DNA from: Pseudogymnoascus destructans
Lineage: Eukaryota > Ascomycota > Leotiomycetes > Thelebolales > Thelebolaceae
Direction of reading: 5' to 3'
NCBI RefSeq assembly: GCF_001641265.1
Contig: NW_020167540.1
Span: forward strand, 124,001 to 188,000
Length of the DNA: 64,000 bases
Positions 1 through 11,218 of this stretch are shown here, piece by piece. Position numbers and translations under genes: made by a program. Every line of letters starts with the position of its first letter. The first letter of the stretch is position 1. The notes under the pieces are model-generated. The model was not told the origin of the DNA. It did no database searches and worked only from the letters and a program-made list of their open reading frames with translations.

Positions 1-3000
1 CGTGCCTAACATACGGTAGCCTTACGGACCATTCATATTGCGGAAGTGGTAGTCCAAAGTCCGTAAGCAGCTTCCCAATGTCCGTAAGCCCAACTGAGAG
101 TAAGTAGAGCCCGTAATCAATATGCGCATCTTGTAAAGAGCTAACTGAAACACTCCTACGCTCTAACTCATGTAGTAAGTCGTCACATATGTGCTCCTTA
201 AACTGGTTCCAAAGGAGAAGTGGCTGAGCCATCATCTCCATCCGTAAACCTGTTAGAAATAGCGTCCGTAAGCCATGGCCAGTAGTGAAGATAACGGCTT
301 CAGTAAAGCATTCAACCCACTCCTGGTCATTTTCAACTAAGCCGCGTGCGATACAGGCCTCATGATATGTTTCATAACATACCCCATTAAAGCTACGGAT
401 GTCCGTAAATGAGGTTGCGCCACGGACCACAGTAAGAAGCATCCGTAAGTAGAATTTATCACCTGCAGTTGGATCGCAATGATACATACGGCCAACGTTC
501 CGGTCTAAACCCTTCTTGCGTGGTGTCCACTTCCGCCTAGTCTTATTCCAGACGAACCGTAAAGGGAACTCTGAATATAAAAGGGCATGTCCATCCACAT
601 ATGTAGCGTTATAGCGGAAGAATCCACTTAAGGTTGAGTCCGTAGACTGTAGCCGTATAGCAAGCTCTTCTGGGGTAAGATCCTCACGGAAATATACAGT
701 CTGACAGTTCTCTAAATGTATCTCAAGCTGAGTTACGGGTGGATATTCGCCATGGGTAGCACATTCTAGAAGGCGCCATATGGCTTCCGTAGGCCCAATA
801 TACCGCCCTTGGATATATTGGTCAATCTCGTCCGTAGACTCAACCGTAACTGTAGTCCGGTCAGAGCCCTTGTAAATATATTTATGAATATACTTTACAG
901 CCTTCACAGTACTACACACTTCAACGTTCATATGACAGCGATATTTCTGAAGTAAGAACGGGTTATACGGGACCACCCAAGAGTTGTTACGGATCACGTT
1001 CTCAGTCCGTAAACCTAGCCGTGGAACCGTAAACGTGCGCCCATCATCACGGCGCCTATACTCAGGATAGCCTTCCTCGTTAACAATCGTAGAAGCTGTA
1101 AAAGGCTTCGGGAAGTTTTTTGAACATCGTAAAGGTGACGTTGGCGTTTTACGGGTCATACATGGTGCTTGCGGGTAAGCATCTCCACATGGTCCATGGG
1201 TCATTGTAGATATAACCACGTCCGTAAGCTCACCCGTAACATCCCAGGAGGGGTCTGGGAGCTCAGCACAAACCACCTCATCAATAAGATTCGGAACGTT
1301 AAACTGAAACCCCTTAACGAAGAGTAGTAAGTGCATGTGTGGCAGACCCCGCTTCTGGTACTCAATGGTATATACGTGTCCTGCGTACTCACCAAGCACC
1401 CCAGCCCGTAAGTCCGCAAGTAGGCTACGGACCTTTAAAGAAAACACCCGCGTAATAAGATCAGGCCGATCAATAGGTTGCTGGCCTGGAAAGAGAGCAT
1501 GGGTAATTTCCGGCCATTTCGGATTAGCCGTAAAGGTGATAAAGAACGTAGGCTTGCCAAAGTGCCGTACAATAGCCATTGAGTCTTGATATAACCGTCG
1601 CATTGCACGGTCACTACCAGTATAGCTTGCAGGTAACACTATACGGCGACCTAGGTCGGCTATATTAACATCATCGCGTGATATAGCGTCCGTAAGTCCA
1701 TTATATACATCTGCACGAATGGACTTCTGGTTCTTACGGAGCCAACTCAAGGCCGTAGACTCACAAATCACTAATATATCAACCGCAAATTGCTGAAATA
1801 GTCGTCCCGCATAATGAATAGTATTAAACCACCCTTTACGGGTATGCATATAGTAGCGGTAGAATGGTCTTTGCTCTAACCTCCGGTTCTGTCGTGGGCC
1901 GTTATTCTCCCGTAACGTAAGACCCCAATGCCACCCGTATTCACCATAAACGAAGAGGAGAACGTAATGTAATGGCATATAAGAAGCATGTGTAACATGA
2001 ACCTTTGATAGCTGCTGCCGCCCATTTGAAGTGTTACGGTAGGCTAATACCAAGTCTCGCGGACCGGCATCACCTAGCTCATCTGGAATAATAGCTGCAA
2101 TCTCATCACTGGTTGGCAAGTTCTCACGGCGCTTATCAGCTCCGCTCTCAACAATTAGCCGCATTTGCGGATTGAGTATAACCCGGAAGGGGCTATGAGT
2201 ATCCGTAACAGCCGTAAGACGCTCTCGGGCAGTCTTATATATTGGAACAAACGGATTATGGTCCGTAAGTAACTGTAAGAGCTCCATAAGTATGGTAGAA
2301 TCTAGTTGCGGGTGCTGTTTACGACGTGCCTCGGTTGCATAGGATGGATCGTAAAAGAAGAGTTGTGCAAAGGCTGGAGTTTCTTGCGTTATAGGCTGTA
2401 ACGGGCCCTGGTAATGGAATAGCTCGCCATGGATCTGGAAGCTCTGTATTCCAGTGTTCTGCCGAATGCGTGTATCGCGAGTATAGCTTATGGACGTAAA
2501 TGCCAAGGCGTTATTATACTCACGGATCTCTTTACGGAAACCCCTCCCTCGAGGATCCTGGCCCGTAAGTAGGTTCCGTAACTCTATAGGGGGCTTCCGT
2601 AAGGCGGGAAGGTTAACATCCCCCTTCTTACAACAGCTCTCATACTGCTTATCCTGAGTAGCCTCCTCTACCCAATGTAAGGCAGTACAATATTCACACT
2701 CATGGGTAAGGTGTCCAAGGTTATGCGGGGCAGCCGTAACAAATCGAGACAGGAACCCAGGGGGTGTAACATGGCGAGGTGCAATAGGATCCTCAATAGG
2801 TGTAGATTGTATAACTTGGGGAGTGATAGCTTGGGGTAGTAAGGACGTAACAGGCTGTCGTCGGGGGCGGCCACGGCCACGGCGTTGTAGAGGAGCGGCT
2901 ACCCGTAAACTACCCGTAACAGGCTGTAAACATTAGTTAAGCATAACATATATATACGAAGGGGCCATACCACATGTGATTGTATAGGAGTAGTCTGGAC

Positions 3001-3135
3001 ATTACGGCGAGAGGTCCTTGAGGTAGAGCATAAAGAGCAAGTTGCGTACCGGCGACCAAGGCGATTTGTACGGAAGAGCGTAGCTTCCCGGTAAGCACCA
3101 CAATGCGTACACCGAATTGGAGGTGAAGAACTCAT
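1..3135 (-). CDS. Helitron replicase/helicase (Rep N-terminal part), incomplete at left edge
   Basis: This is the rolling-circle transposase of a Helitron. Reading leftwards from 2923, one frame shows no stop to base 1 (about 970 codons in the parts translated). It contains the Helitron_like_N signature: VYTIEYQKRGLPHMHLLLFV spans about 1390-1327, and HMH is the HUH metal-binding motif of the Rep nuclease. The helicase half must lie beyond the left edge. No ATG opens this frame. A short 5' exon fits: ATG at 3135, exon 3135-2971, a 47-bp intron 2970-2924 (GTATGG...TTTACAG, with TTAACTAAT as possible branch site), then phase 0 into the long frame. The first exon has two Cys pairs (CTHC and CSLC); the second opens with a basic RGRGRPRRQP stretch. 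The Helitron identity is firm. The splice model is inferred and could be replaced by a start further upstream. Confidence 0.85.
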
Positions 3136-3250
3136 TAGGAGAAGTAAGTAACATGGTTTACAGACAGGATCTAAGAGGCAGAGTAGCACGTTAAAACATA
3201 TAGCTACAGTTACGGATAGGGGCTATGGATAGCAGGCACGGACCGTAAGA
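1..3250. repeat. Dense TTACGG/CCGTAA hexamer field across the Helitron
   Basis: By hand count the hexamer TTACGG or its complement CCGTAA occurs about 35 times in the first 3.25 kb, roughly 20-fold above the 1-2 expected by chance. It nearly disappears after about 3.25 kb (one at 4793). Many copies are extended to TCCGTAAG. The copies fall in more than one reading frame and on both strands (for example CTT ACG G, TTA CGG and CCGTAAG on the coding strand), so codon preference alone does not explain them. Confidence 0.7.
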
Positions 3251-3645
3251 AGTGGATTATATGAAAACTCTACGACTTAAGCCTAAACAGGAATTGTATG
3301 GGGCTACTAAGTAATGTAGCCAATCCTGAATTTTGCCAATTGACAGCCAATCAAACCTGCAGGGGTTCGCCATTTTGTAGTATAGTATGGATGTACTCTC
3401 AAATGAGAGTACGCCTCTCATTGGCTCGTTAACCTTTCCAAAGGAGGGTTAGCGGCCGACTGGGTAGATGGAGTTTTCTTACCAGTTTACTGGGTATATC
3501 GAGGTTTTGCCCCTAAATATAACTATAACCTGTAGAACAGTGCCTACAGCGGTCTCCCGCCTGGCGCCCGTGCTACCCCTCTCGCGCCCGTGCCCACGGA
3601 AGGCGTAGAATAGCACCGAATAATATTTTTGTGCAGTATTTTAAA

Positions 3646-3756
3646 CCACATACTACATAATTACATGTGGTTTCTCACGTATTGCGTCGATACCAATTTA
3701 AAATTAGATACTTATGAAGTTTAGCTACTATCTATATGTATTTATAGTAGCTAAAC
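3646..3756. repeat. Two adjacent hairpins upstream of the Helitron gene
   Basis: The 13-nt arms 3719-3731 (GTTTAGCTACTAT) and 3744-3756 are perfect reverse complements with a 12-nt loop. Just before them, ACCACAT near 3646 pairs with ATGTGGT near 3666. They lie about 0.6 kb upstream of the Helitron ATG in AT-rich DNA. A hairpin is typical of Helitron ends, usually the 3' end, so a role here is only possible. Confidence 0.6.
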
Positions 3757-4585
3757 AAGAGGGCCACTACTTTATCCATGATCTCTAGAGCCTTGGTATC
3801 ATGTAGAGAAGAATATTGCTCTGGGATAAAGACGCTCGTAAGTGGGGGGGCACATTGACACAATTGAGTTCTGAAATGCCACGCCCTTTTTATTGAGGCA
3901 CGACAGATGAGGCTTGTAGCTCTGACATATCCCCTGGACAGAATAACAGTGTCAACAAATACAATCATCCCGGGTTCCTGACCGCCCTCCCCGGAGAGGT
4001 AGTCTCCTTTGACTCGTCCTTGTCGTGGAATTTTTAGGTCCCCTATACTACCCCTATACTACTGGATATGCAGCAACCTTGCCCATCCATGTTCGTAGAG
4101 CGTGAAGAAAAGCACTGAGAACTGGTCTACAACTATCGATCATCTTGTGCTTCTTATATCCCATGTTGGTCGCCTGAGACATCTACTGCCCTTCATACTC
4201 ACCAATGCGACTCGCGCACGAGCCAACTGACCGGACATTGAAATGAGGGGTAAGATTAGTTCCTGTCAAAACTTTCGCAGGCCAAGGAACCAGTTTTCTT
4301 CAAGGGTATGCAGTCATGTCTAGATACAAGTGAGGCTACGCGTTGGAGCAACGTAAGAGCTTATATTGTTTTGCTCGTTATATGTCCATATTCACGCAAT
4401 GAGTGACAAAGTATTCTGTCATGCGAGAACAGGATACCTATGCTGTTGAATCGCAAAAGGCGGTACAACTGTGGTCACCCCCTCGAGTTACTATAATAAG
4501 ATATGCCGACATCGTAGAGCTCCACGTTTCCCAATGTTGCCGCGGGGTTCGCATCATGAAGCATATCCAATGGAGTCCACTCAAT

Positions 4586-4663
4586 GGGTTCATTTGATGA
4601 GTTCATTCGCTGGGTTCATTCAATAGGTTCAGTCGATAGGTTCATTTGACAGGTTCATATATA
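4586..4663. repeat. 13-bp minisatellite, six units
   Basis: Six consecutive 13-nt units of the form RGGTTCATTYGAT start at 4586, 4599, 4612, 4625, 4638 and 4651. They differ at one to four positions. A more degenerate unit may precede them. Confidence 0.8.
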
Positions 4664-6838
4664 GGCTGAACACTATGAAAACCTCAATCGAGACAAGGGT
4701 TAATCAAGCAAGTAACCATGACGATCTTACTCAGCCATACTCCTCAAGCAAAGTCATCGGCAGTGATTAGACACCGCTCGCTAACACGCTGTCCCGTAAG
4801 TTATGAGTACACCGTGTCGATAGTTGGAGCACACCGTCTCATAATTTGTTGAGACTTTCAACCGACACATCATCGACGCTAATATACTTTGACATTATTG
4901 GCTTGAGAGTGGAAACAGTGCGCAATACCCAGAGAGTATCTCTTTTAAGATTTCAGGGGGTTGACACGAAGGAGAGAAAAAGGCTCGAGGAGAGTATGGA
5001 GCGGATATAAACTCCCTCTTCCCCCCCGTCTTTTGATCATGGACTAGTCAACTCAAGCACATTTCAGTAGGAGACTTCGTTGGTCGACAGGGTTTCGTAC
5101 GATAGAAGTTGTGTTTTTCGCAAGCTACAATGTCTTCGGCGACGACGACGGGCGCAGTGCATGGAGGTGACTCGCTATGTATCAGGTAACATCTCGCTCT
5201 ATTCATGTATCTTACCCTTCACAAGTATCCTATCATACAAAACAAGAATTGTTGAATCTCCAACGGTATCAGATTCAAGCAACTAACGTCTGCTTGGCTA
5301 GTGCGGAACCGTATATAAGCAAGACAGCCTACGGGATCATGGTAGCCAACACCAAAACGACCAAGGACGAACAGTTGGAAATGCGTGAAGCCGAGCTACA
5401 AAGGTGTCTCTCTTCGCCAGACCAACCGTATACTACTCTCCGGAACAAGAAGCCGCGCAGAGACGAGAAATGATGTCCTCGAGGACACAGAGGAGGTGAG
5501 GGTGCAGAATAACCACTGCGCTGAAGACAACGCTGACAAAACGCATAGAGGGTACGCAGAGAACGGCACATCGAACAATCAACTTGTTTCTGAAGTCGAA
5601 CTATAATGGAATGTCGGCACAGTGTTGCCGACATAAATTCAATTCTATATAACGCTGCTTAGCAGCACAAGTTTGACTTTGGATCTCTTCTATTCTCGGG
5701 AATGTGTGTGGCGGGCGAGATACTATCCAGCCCAATCTAATATAAATATGGATGAAGCGAACAGTATCTCTAATATTTCGGGGGAAGCTTGTGTGCCTCA
5801 GATAGAAGTTAATATTTCATAAATAAAATAATTGGATGATATATAACGGATAATGAATAATGCGAGGCACAACTACGAAATGACACAAAACAACGGCGTC
5901 ATCATGACTTCCAAAAACAATTCCATACAGATCATCCTTTCAAGGACTACGCATGCCACATCAGCTTGCGATGCCCTCCAAAACTTGTAGATGCATATCC
6001 CTCGCTCGCAATGGCCTGGTACGCGTTGCAGGACCCGATGAGCGAAGATGGCGTTTTCGAAAGTATCGCCGTACAAACGGGTATGCTGCAGAACACCCGC
6101 CCTAAAGGCGGCAGTGTCCACAGTAACCTTACTCGTGGCAGCCCTAGCCCTAGACCGATGTCTAGAAATAACCGTGCGTTTTGGGGGCTAGATGCTCTGA
6201 GCAGTGACCGTAGCGCAGCCATCGAGCAGCAACCAAAACAGGCGATATGCGTTTTGCGCCACCATTATTAATTTTTGCCCATGTTACTTGCCCCACACCA
6301 CTCTCGGTGAGAGATCCAAAAGCTATATCCTCATTTCGGAGTCTGCGGGCATGGATGTGGACATCAGGGTGATAAAACGCTATCGACAGTGATGGAGCTG
6401 AGGTCGCTTAGAAAGTGATACCACGGATTGGGACTAGCGCATTCGGCGAGGTGGTGCCAAAGTAACGGATCAGACCGCACTTAGTGCGGAGTTGGTGATG
6501 TAACATCCTGGCGTACCAGAATGTCGGGACTGACTCGCTCATCTCACGAGCCCCCCATGCCACGCGCCGAGCAAGAATCCCGGCGTGCTGGGTTGGCGCA
6601 CGAAAAGCCGCTCCACTGGGTCGTGGGGGCTGTTAATAACCACGTATATGGCAGTTGCGTACCATCCGGCACACGATCTCTCTCACCACAACTGCAAAGC
6701 GAGATAATTCAAAAAAGGGGCGGTGTCATCTCAGGGGATTAAACCCGCGGAGGTGGTGCAGAGATTTTATTCCTGTTGCAGAGACCATTCTCTAATGGTG
6801 GCAATAACAACAGCGCCAGCACGAGAGCATGCGCTGGA

Positions 6839-7024
6839 CCTGTCTATATTTTGTGGGCTGAGTGGCCCACTCAAACCACAAAATATAGACAGGGTCATAC
6901 ACAGCTTCCTGCAAGTGCTCGAGTACGGAGTAGATCTAAGGCTGAGCAACAGACCTGCTACAGACCCGCAGAATAAATCTTGCTTCCCTCCACTACAGCC
7001 CTGGTAGAACAAAACAAAACAAAA

Positions 7025-7057
<33 letters not shown>
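6839..7057. repeat. Long inverted repeat followed by an A-rich tail
   Basis: CCTGTCTATATTTTGTGG at 6839 is repeated as its reverse complement ending at about 6893. The arms extend past a two-base mismatch to GAGTGG/CCACTC, so almost the whole 55 bp folds with a very small loop. About 120 bp further on, (AAAAC)n leads into 32 consecutive A residues at 7026-7057. Such a tail is what a target-primed retroposon leaves at its 3' end, but I could not define a 5' end or tRNA-like boxes. Confidence 0.55.
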
Positions 7058-7058
<1 letters not shown>

Positions 7059-7234
7059 ACGACACGCACCATCACCATATGCATATGCAGTCCAAACACG
7101 TTACACGCACCCACAACTCGAAATTGAAACTGACTCGTCCTTTTAAACGGGGAGTATCATAACATCGCAGCTATCAAGGGTGGGGCGCCACGGAAGTGAC
7201 TGACAAATTCGTGGTCGGGGTGACCATTTCCTTC

Positions 7235-7440
7235 ACCCCCTATGAACATTTTGGGAACGATGGGTCCAGGGAAGGTGGGAAATGAGATTACTCCCTGCAC
7301 GTTTTGGGAACGATGGCCCCAGGGTGGGGAGCAGATTTGGTCTCCCCTACCCCTGCACGATTGAAAAAGACTGACCCCGGGGGCGGGGGAGACCCCCTCT
7401 CCCCTGGATGATCTTAACAGGCTGACTATGGGAATGATGA
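7235..7440. repeat. Degenerate G-rich repeat
   Basis: TTTTGGGAACGATGG recurs near 7248 and 7304, with weaker relatives near 7360 and 7410. Each is followed by a G/C run and a CTCCC/GGGGAG block. The unit is about 55-60 bp and strongly diverged. No coding signal. Confidence 0.4.
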
Positions 7441-7647
7441 GGAGGCAGAATGTCTCATGCAAGGGGGCACCACATCGTGTGATCCTTTGAAGATTTGCAG
7501 ATTTTATGTGCAGTGGTGATTACGATGCGGGCCACTCAGCCTCGCAATTCCGGAACGCTGGTTACCAACCAATCGACGAATTTACTGGGTGAAACATTCG
7601 CTCATGCGACGAGTCACGGAAGAAGAGTTATTGGTGTAAGGTTGGAA

Positions 7648-7912
7648 GGGTGGCGTGCCGTCGGCTTGGTTCCCACCCAGGACACTTCCCGAGCGGCGGT
7701 TTGCTCATCTCGGTTTCAAAGACGGTCTCGCCCGTCCATCCAAGACCGCCTGCAACATTTACACACCTATCTAATTCACTATCAAATTCACAAGTACGGT
7801 CAAGAAAGGGTGGCGTGTCGTTAGCCCGGCTCTTCCCCGAGTCCTTCCCGTGCAGTTTTCTCATCTCATCTCGGCTTCGGAGCCGGCCCCACCAACGCAT
7901 CCAAAATCAGCC
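7648..7912. repeat. Diverged tandem duplication, period about 160 bp
   Basis: GGGTGGCGTG(C/T)CGT...GGCT starts at 7648 and again at 7808. Each is followed at matching spacing by CCCGAG(C/T), a TTGCTCATCTCGG / TTCTCATCTCGG segment and a CCGCC/CCGC block. The two copies are clearly related but only about 65-70% identical by eye. Confidence 0.45.
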
Positions 7913-8608
7913 GCATTCCAGTCACAGCCACGGGCCGGGAAAAAAGTATGGCGTGGGCGATGACTGCTAACCGACGCGACGCGGCTCGGATACTTGATTT
8001 CCAGTTCCCTCTTTCTTCTCTCCATCCACCTCCATACACACCCACCCCAAAAACACTCAATTATTCATTCATAGAGTGAGACTGTTCACGATTTATCGCA
8101 TCGACAAAATAGAAATAGTTCATTACCATGAAGGCTTATCCTTTGTTACTTGATTTAGAGGACATGTCATCATAATGCCAGGGCCCAAGTACCCCGCGGC
8201 ACTTATTGGCGGGGCGTTCCCGCTTCCCGCCAAGGTTCCAAATGATAAGTGATAATGCTTCGTCTCGATTAACTAGCACTGTCCCCTACTTACTTAATAC
8301 ACGTGGTATGGACCAGTGTGAAGATCGACATTTTGAGTTGATACAATGACCAGCTGGGGCAAGGCAGGGATGCACAATGATGGCATCTAGAACAAGGCAC
8401 CCGGATGGCAATTATGCCACCATGAATATAGCGTCTCAGCAGTATGCAAGAGTTGCCAAGTTCATACATCACTGAAGATCTACCCTTTCACTTTCATTTT
8501 TATAACAAACACCAAAATTCCGCACATATCAGTCACTCAGATCTACGCTCGGCTGTACTCTCTTCACGATCTCCATCAACTCAAGCCAACCTAGGGAATT
8601 ACCCACGC

Positions 8609-9571
8609 ATGGCTGAACTCATCGGATTCGGCCTCTCGGCCTCAGACAAACTAATCGACAAACTCACCTCCCCAATGGGAAAAGACATACCCTACATCAC
8701 CGAAAAACTACACGCCCAAACCGGAACAAATACCGAGCACAACCCCCACCGCCGCTTCCGATCTCCAGACTCAGACCCAGACTCTTCCTACTCCTCTGAC
8801 ACCCGCACCTGCCGCTCCCATCACGACAACAGCAGATCGAGGCACAAAAACACGAGAGACAGAGATAGCCACGCTGAGAGGCCGAGACGTCAGCGCGCCG
8901 CGGATATGAGGGAAGACTCGCCCCCAAATTCGAGACATGTACACGTTGCCTCTCTGCCTCCGCAACGCCCGGGGTTTGTCACGCGGGGGAGTCAGTCGCA
9001 GTGTGCACCGCGGAGGGCGTCAAGGCGCGGGGACGAGAGGCGCGGGAGTACGGACAGAAGAGGAAGCAGGAGCAGGAGCAACTCCTCAGAAGGCATCGCT
9101 GAGCGCTTTATGGAACCCCGTAGCGAGAGGTGCGATGGGCATAGCAGTTGGGGGTGTGCTGGCGAAGCAGGCAGTTAAGGCAGGGGATAAATGGAAGGAG
9201 AGGAGGAAGGGGGATGGAAAGGGAGAGCATAAAGCGAAGGGTCATGCTGATGACGAGATACTTGTGACACTCGCCGGGATGGCCCTGGGGGGAGTTGGGT
9301 TGTTATCTGTAGGGGACAAGTATAAGGAGAAGAAGAAAAAGAGGAGAGGGAAGAGAGGCATTTGAGGGACAAGGCAAGGTGGGAGAGAGCGGAGGGGAAG
9401 AAGGAAGAGATAGAGAGGGAGAGGAATACACGGGAGTGGGTTGAGGGGAACAGGGATGGGGAGGTAGAGAGGTATATGCGGGGGGAGAAGAGAGCGGAGG
9501 AGGGGCGTTGTGGGGGATTTTACGACAGGAGGGAAACATATGACGACGTGTGGAGAAGGACATGGATATGA
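8609..9571 (+). pseudogene. Ser/Arg-rich protein with Gly-rich hydrophobic segments, read in three frame segments
   Basis: From ATG at 8609 the product begins MAELIGFGLSASDKLIDKL and continues into a Ser/Arg/Asp-rich stretch to about 9090. The coding signal then moves to the next frame (about 9095-9365), which carries two Gly/Ala-rich hydrophobic segments, RGAMGIAVGGVLAKQAVKAG and TLAGMALGGVGLLSVGDKY, each followed by a Lys/Arg run. From about 9360 to 9571 the signal returns to the first frame as a charged helical tail. No good GT-AG intron bridges either change. The layout (RS-rich part plus glycine-zipper-like segments) resembles fungal DUF3824-type proteins, but that assignment is tentative. 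Either the gene is broken by two compensating indels, or the sequence has small errors. If the shifts are artefacts it is a ~320-aa protein. Confidence 0.4.
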
Positions 9572-9787
9572 TGATAGGAGACGGGAAAGATGATTCCCGC
9601 AGCTAATATAACTGAAGATCTAGCTACTTGTGGCGATATACCCCCTTTATGAGGATAGATTTGTGCCCATGAATGCCGTTGCATGGCTAGACACGATCCA
9701 TCCCCTCCCAAACGTTTAGGCAATAAAGCTGCCCCAACATTGTCGTCTAGAAGACAACTGGTAGGAGAGGTAAGGGTGTTGCCTATA

Positions 9788-9949
9788 TCACTTCGAGCGC
9801 CCTAGGGACTTGGAGGAGGCGCCCCCCCAATAACTGAGCTTAGAATCCCACCGAGAATTACCTAGACCACTTATAAGCTGGCGAGGTAGAATCAGTGCCG
9901 CAAAGATGACGGGGAGAAGAACGATGAGCGAAGCAAGGCGTAGTTGCAT
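9788..9949 (-). CDS. Short protein with N-terminal signal-peptide-like sequence (53 aa)
   Basis: ATG at 9949 opens a 53-codon frame ending with TGA at 9788. The N-terminus MQLRLASLIVLLPVIFAALI is a short basic start followed by a hydrophobic core, as in a secretion signal. The remaining ~30 residues have no Cys and no recognised domain. A related start with the same upstream sequence occurs at 10417. Such small secreted products are common in fungi, but expression is unknown. The frame could also be the first exon of a longer gene, since GTAATT follows within it. Confidence 0.35.
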   Translation of the reverse strand: MQLRLASLIVLLPVIFAALILPRQLISGLGNSRWDSKLSYWGGASSKSLGRSK

Positions 9950-10360
9950 GGTTCTGTGATATATATTGTGAGATTGGGATTATAGGGGTTGGTAGTAAGT
10001 GAATGCTTACGCTAGTAGTTGAGCGTGTCATAGGAAGGGAGGTAATAGATGGGATTTAATTGTAGTTGTAGTATTGGCAATAAGTGTATTTTTTAGACGA
10101 GAGTCCAATGCTACTTATGTGGGTTTCCGCCATGTATTTATACAATCTGTTGTCATACAAGCCTGGGCTGAATAGCACTTTCTTAGACACTAAGTAATGA
10201 TTGCTAATATTGTTGTCTTTGTCCTCTCTATGGCGTTATTGCGGCAATATTGTTCCACATGTCTTTGCCTAGCTACGATACCACAAGACACTACAATCGC
10301 TATAGCGCTAGTAGACACAGCACTCCTAGGCGCGGTCCTCTCCCCTCCAAAAATATCATT

Positions 10361-10417
10361 CTACAATAATCTGACCGGGAGAAGAACGATGACGAGCGAG
10401 GCGAGATGGAACTGCAT
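10361..10417 (-). pseudogene. Truncated paralogue of the signal-peptide-like ORF at 9949
   Basis: ATG at 10417 reads MQFHLASLVIVLLPVRLL and then stops. The first 15 residues match the start of the neighbouring frame (MQLRLASL-IVLLPV). Similarity continues upstream of both ATGs (GATATA(T)ATTGTG about 15-30 bp away) and is lost right after the hydrophobic core. It looks like a duplicated and decayed 5' end. Confidence 0.4.
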
Positions 10418-10639
10418 GGTTCGTTCTATGATATAGATTGTGTTTTTTATACTATTAAAAACAAATATTATTATCACCAAACATAAAAACTACAAACTCT
10501 TCTGCCCTCCTATTACAAAACCCACAATACCATTCGACTCCCCTTGCAATATTACTACCTCAACCATACTATACCCTTCTCCTATATGTGTGCTCAAAAT
10601 TCGGCGTCCCTTCTTACAATATAACCCCCCCTTTTTTTC

Positions 10640-11110
10640 TATGAAATATGATAATATCTTTACCATCTTAATTGAAATCTACAAACGGACTTCGCCATTG
10701 CATTTCCACGCCAAAACTACCCTATATAACATTCTCGCTGCTTATATACTTAAACTGCGAATATTACAATTACCCTCTTATAATGACCCCCTTCCATTTC
10801 CATGAAAAATATCAATATCTTCTCCAATACTAATCCAATCTATAAACTGACCCCGCCACTGTATTTCTATGCTAAATATACCCTATAAACCATTATCGCT
10901 GCACACTTTGTATATAAACCACAAATGTTGCGCCTTACTAAACCCTCCATCACCAACCTATACCACCCTACAACGAAATATGACAATGTTTTGCCCAATA
11001 TTGCTCTGATTCACAACGGACTTCGTCATTGCATTTCCACACCAAAACTACCCTATATAATATTATCGCTGCATACTTACTACATGAAAATCAAATCTTA
11101 CTACCCTTCT
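10640..11110. repeat. About 165-bp tandem repeat, three diverged units
   Basis: Units start near 10641, 10803 and 10975 with AATATGATAATATC-like sequence. Each runs through CTTCGYCATTGCATTTCYAC, CCAAAACTACCCTATATAA and TATCGCTGC at the same spacing. The middle unit is the most diverged. The DNA is C/A/T-rich on this strand with very few G. It directly precedes the helicase-like remnant, as subtelomeric arrays often do. Confidence 0.6.
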
Positions 11111-11218
11111 AATCTTACCCTTTGCCTACCTTACCTCTTGCCCTCTACTCTCTGGGCTAACTGTCGGTGGACTTTACCTGCATCGGTCTCCTCTCTCCTT
11201 TAAATACATCTACCCCCC

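Larger units (their letters stand above)
3757..8608. other. Gene-poor stretch without a supported gene
   Basis: Nearly 5 kb with only short reading frames and no recognisable domain. The best small candidate is on the plus strand at 5338-5473 (44 codons from ATG, acidic/basic low-complexity product). It is preceded by a TATA-like element near 5006 and a pyrimidine run at 5020-5035, but no homology is apparent. The stretch also holds several simple repeats and an A32 run, listed separately. Mixed base composition and scattered stops suggest decayed mobile-element sequence, but no family is identifiable by eye. Confidence 0.5.

Noticed and set aside
4586..4663. CRISPR-like array
   Set aside because: 13-bp contiguous units without spacers in eukaryotic DNA; a plain minisatellite.
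6767..7162. Frames running through the A32 stretch (poly-Lys or poly-Phe products)
   Set aside because: Homopolymer artefact without coding character outside the run.
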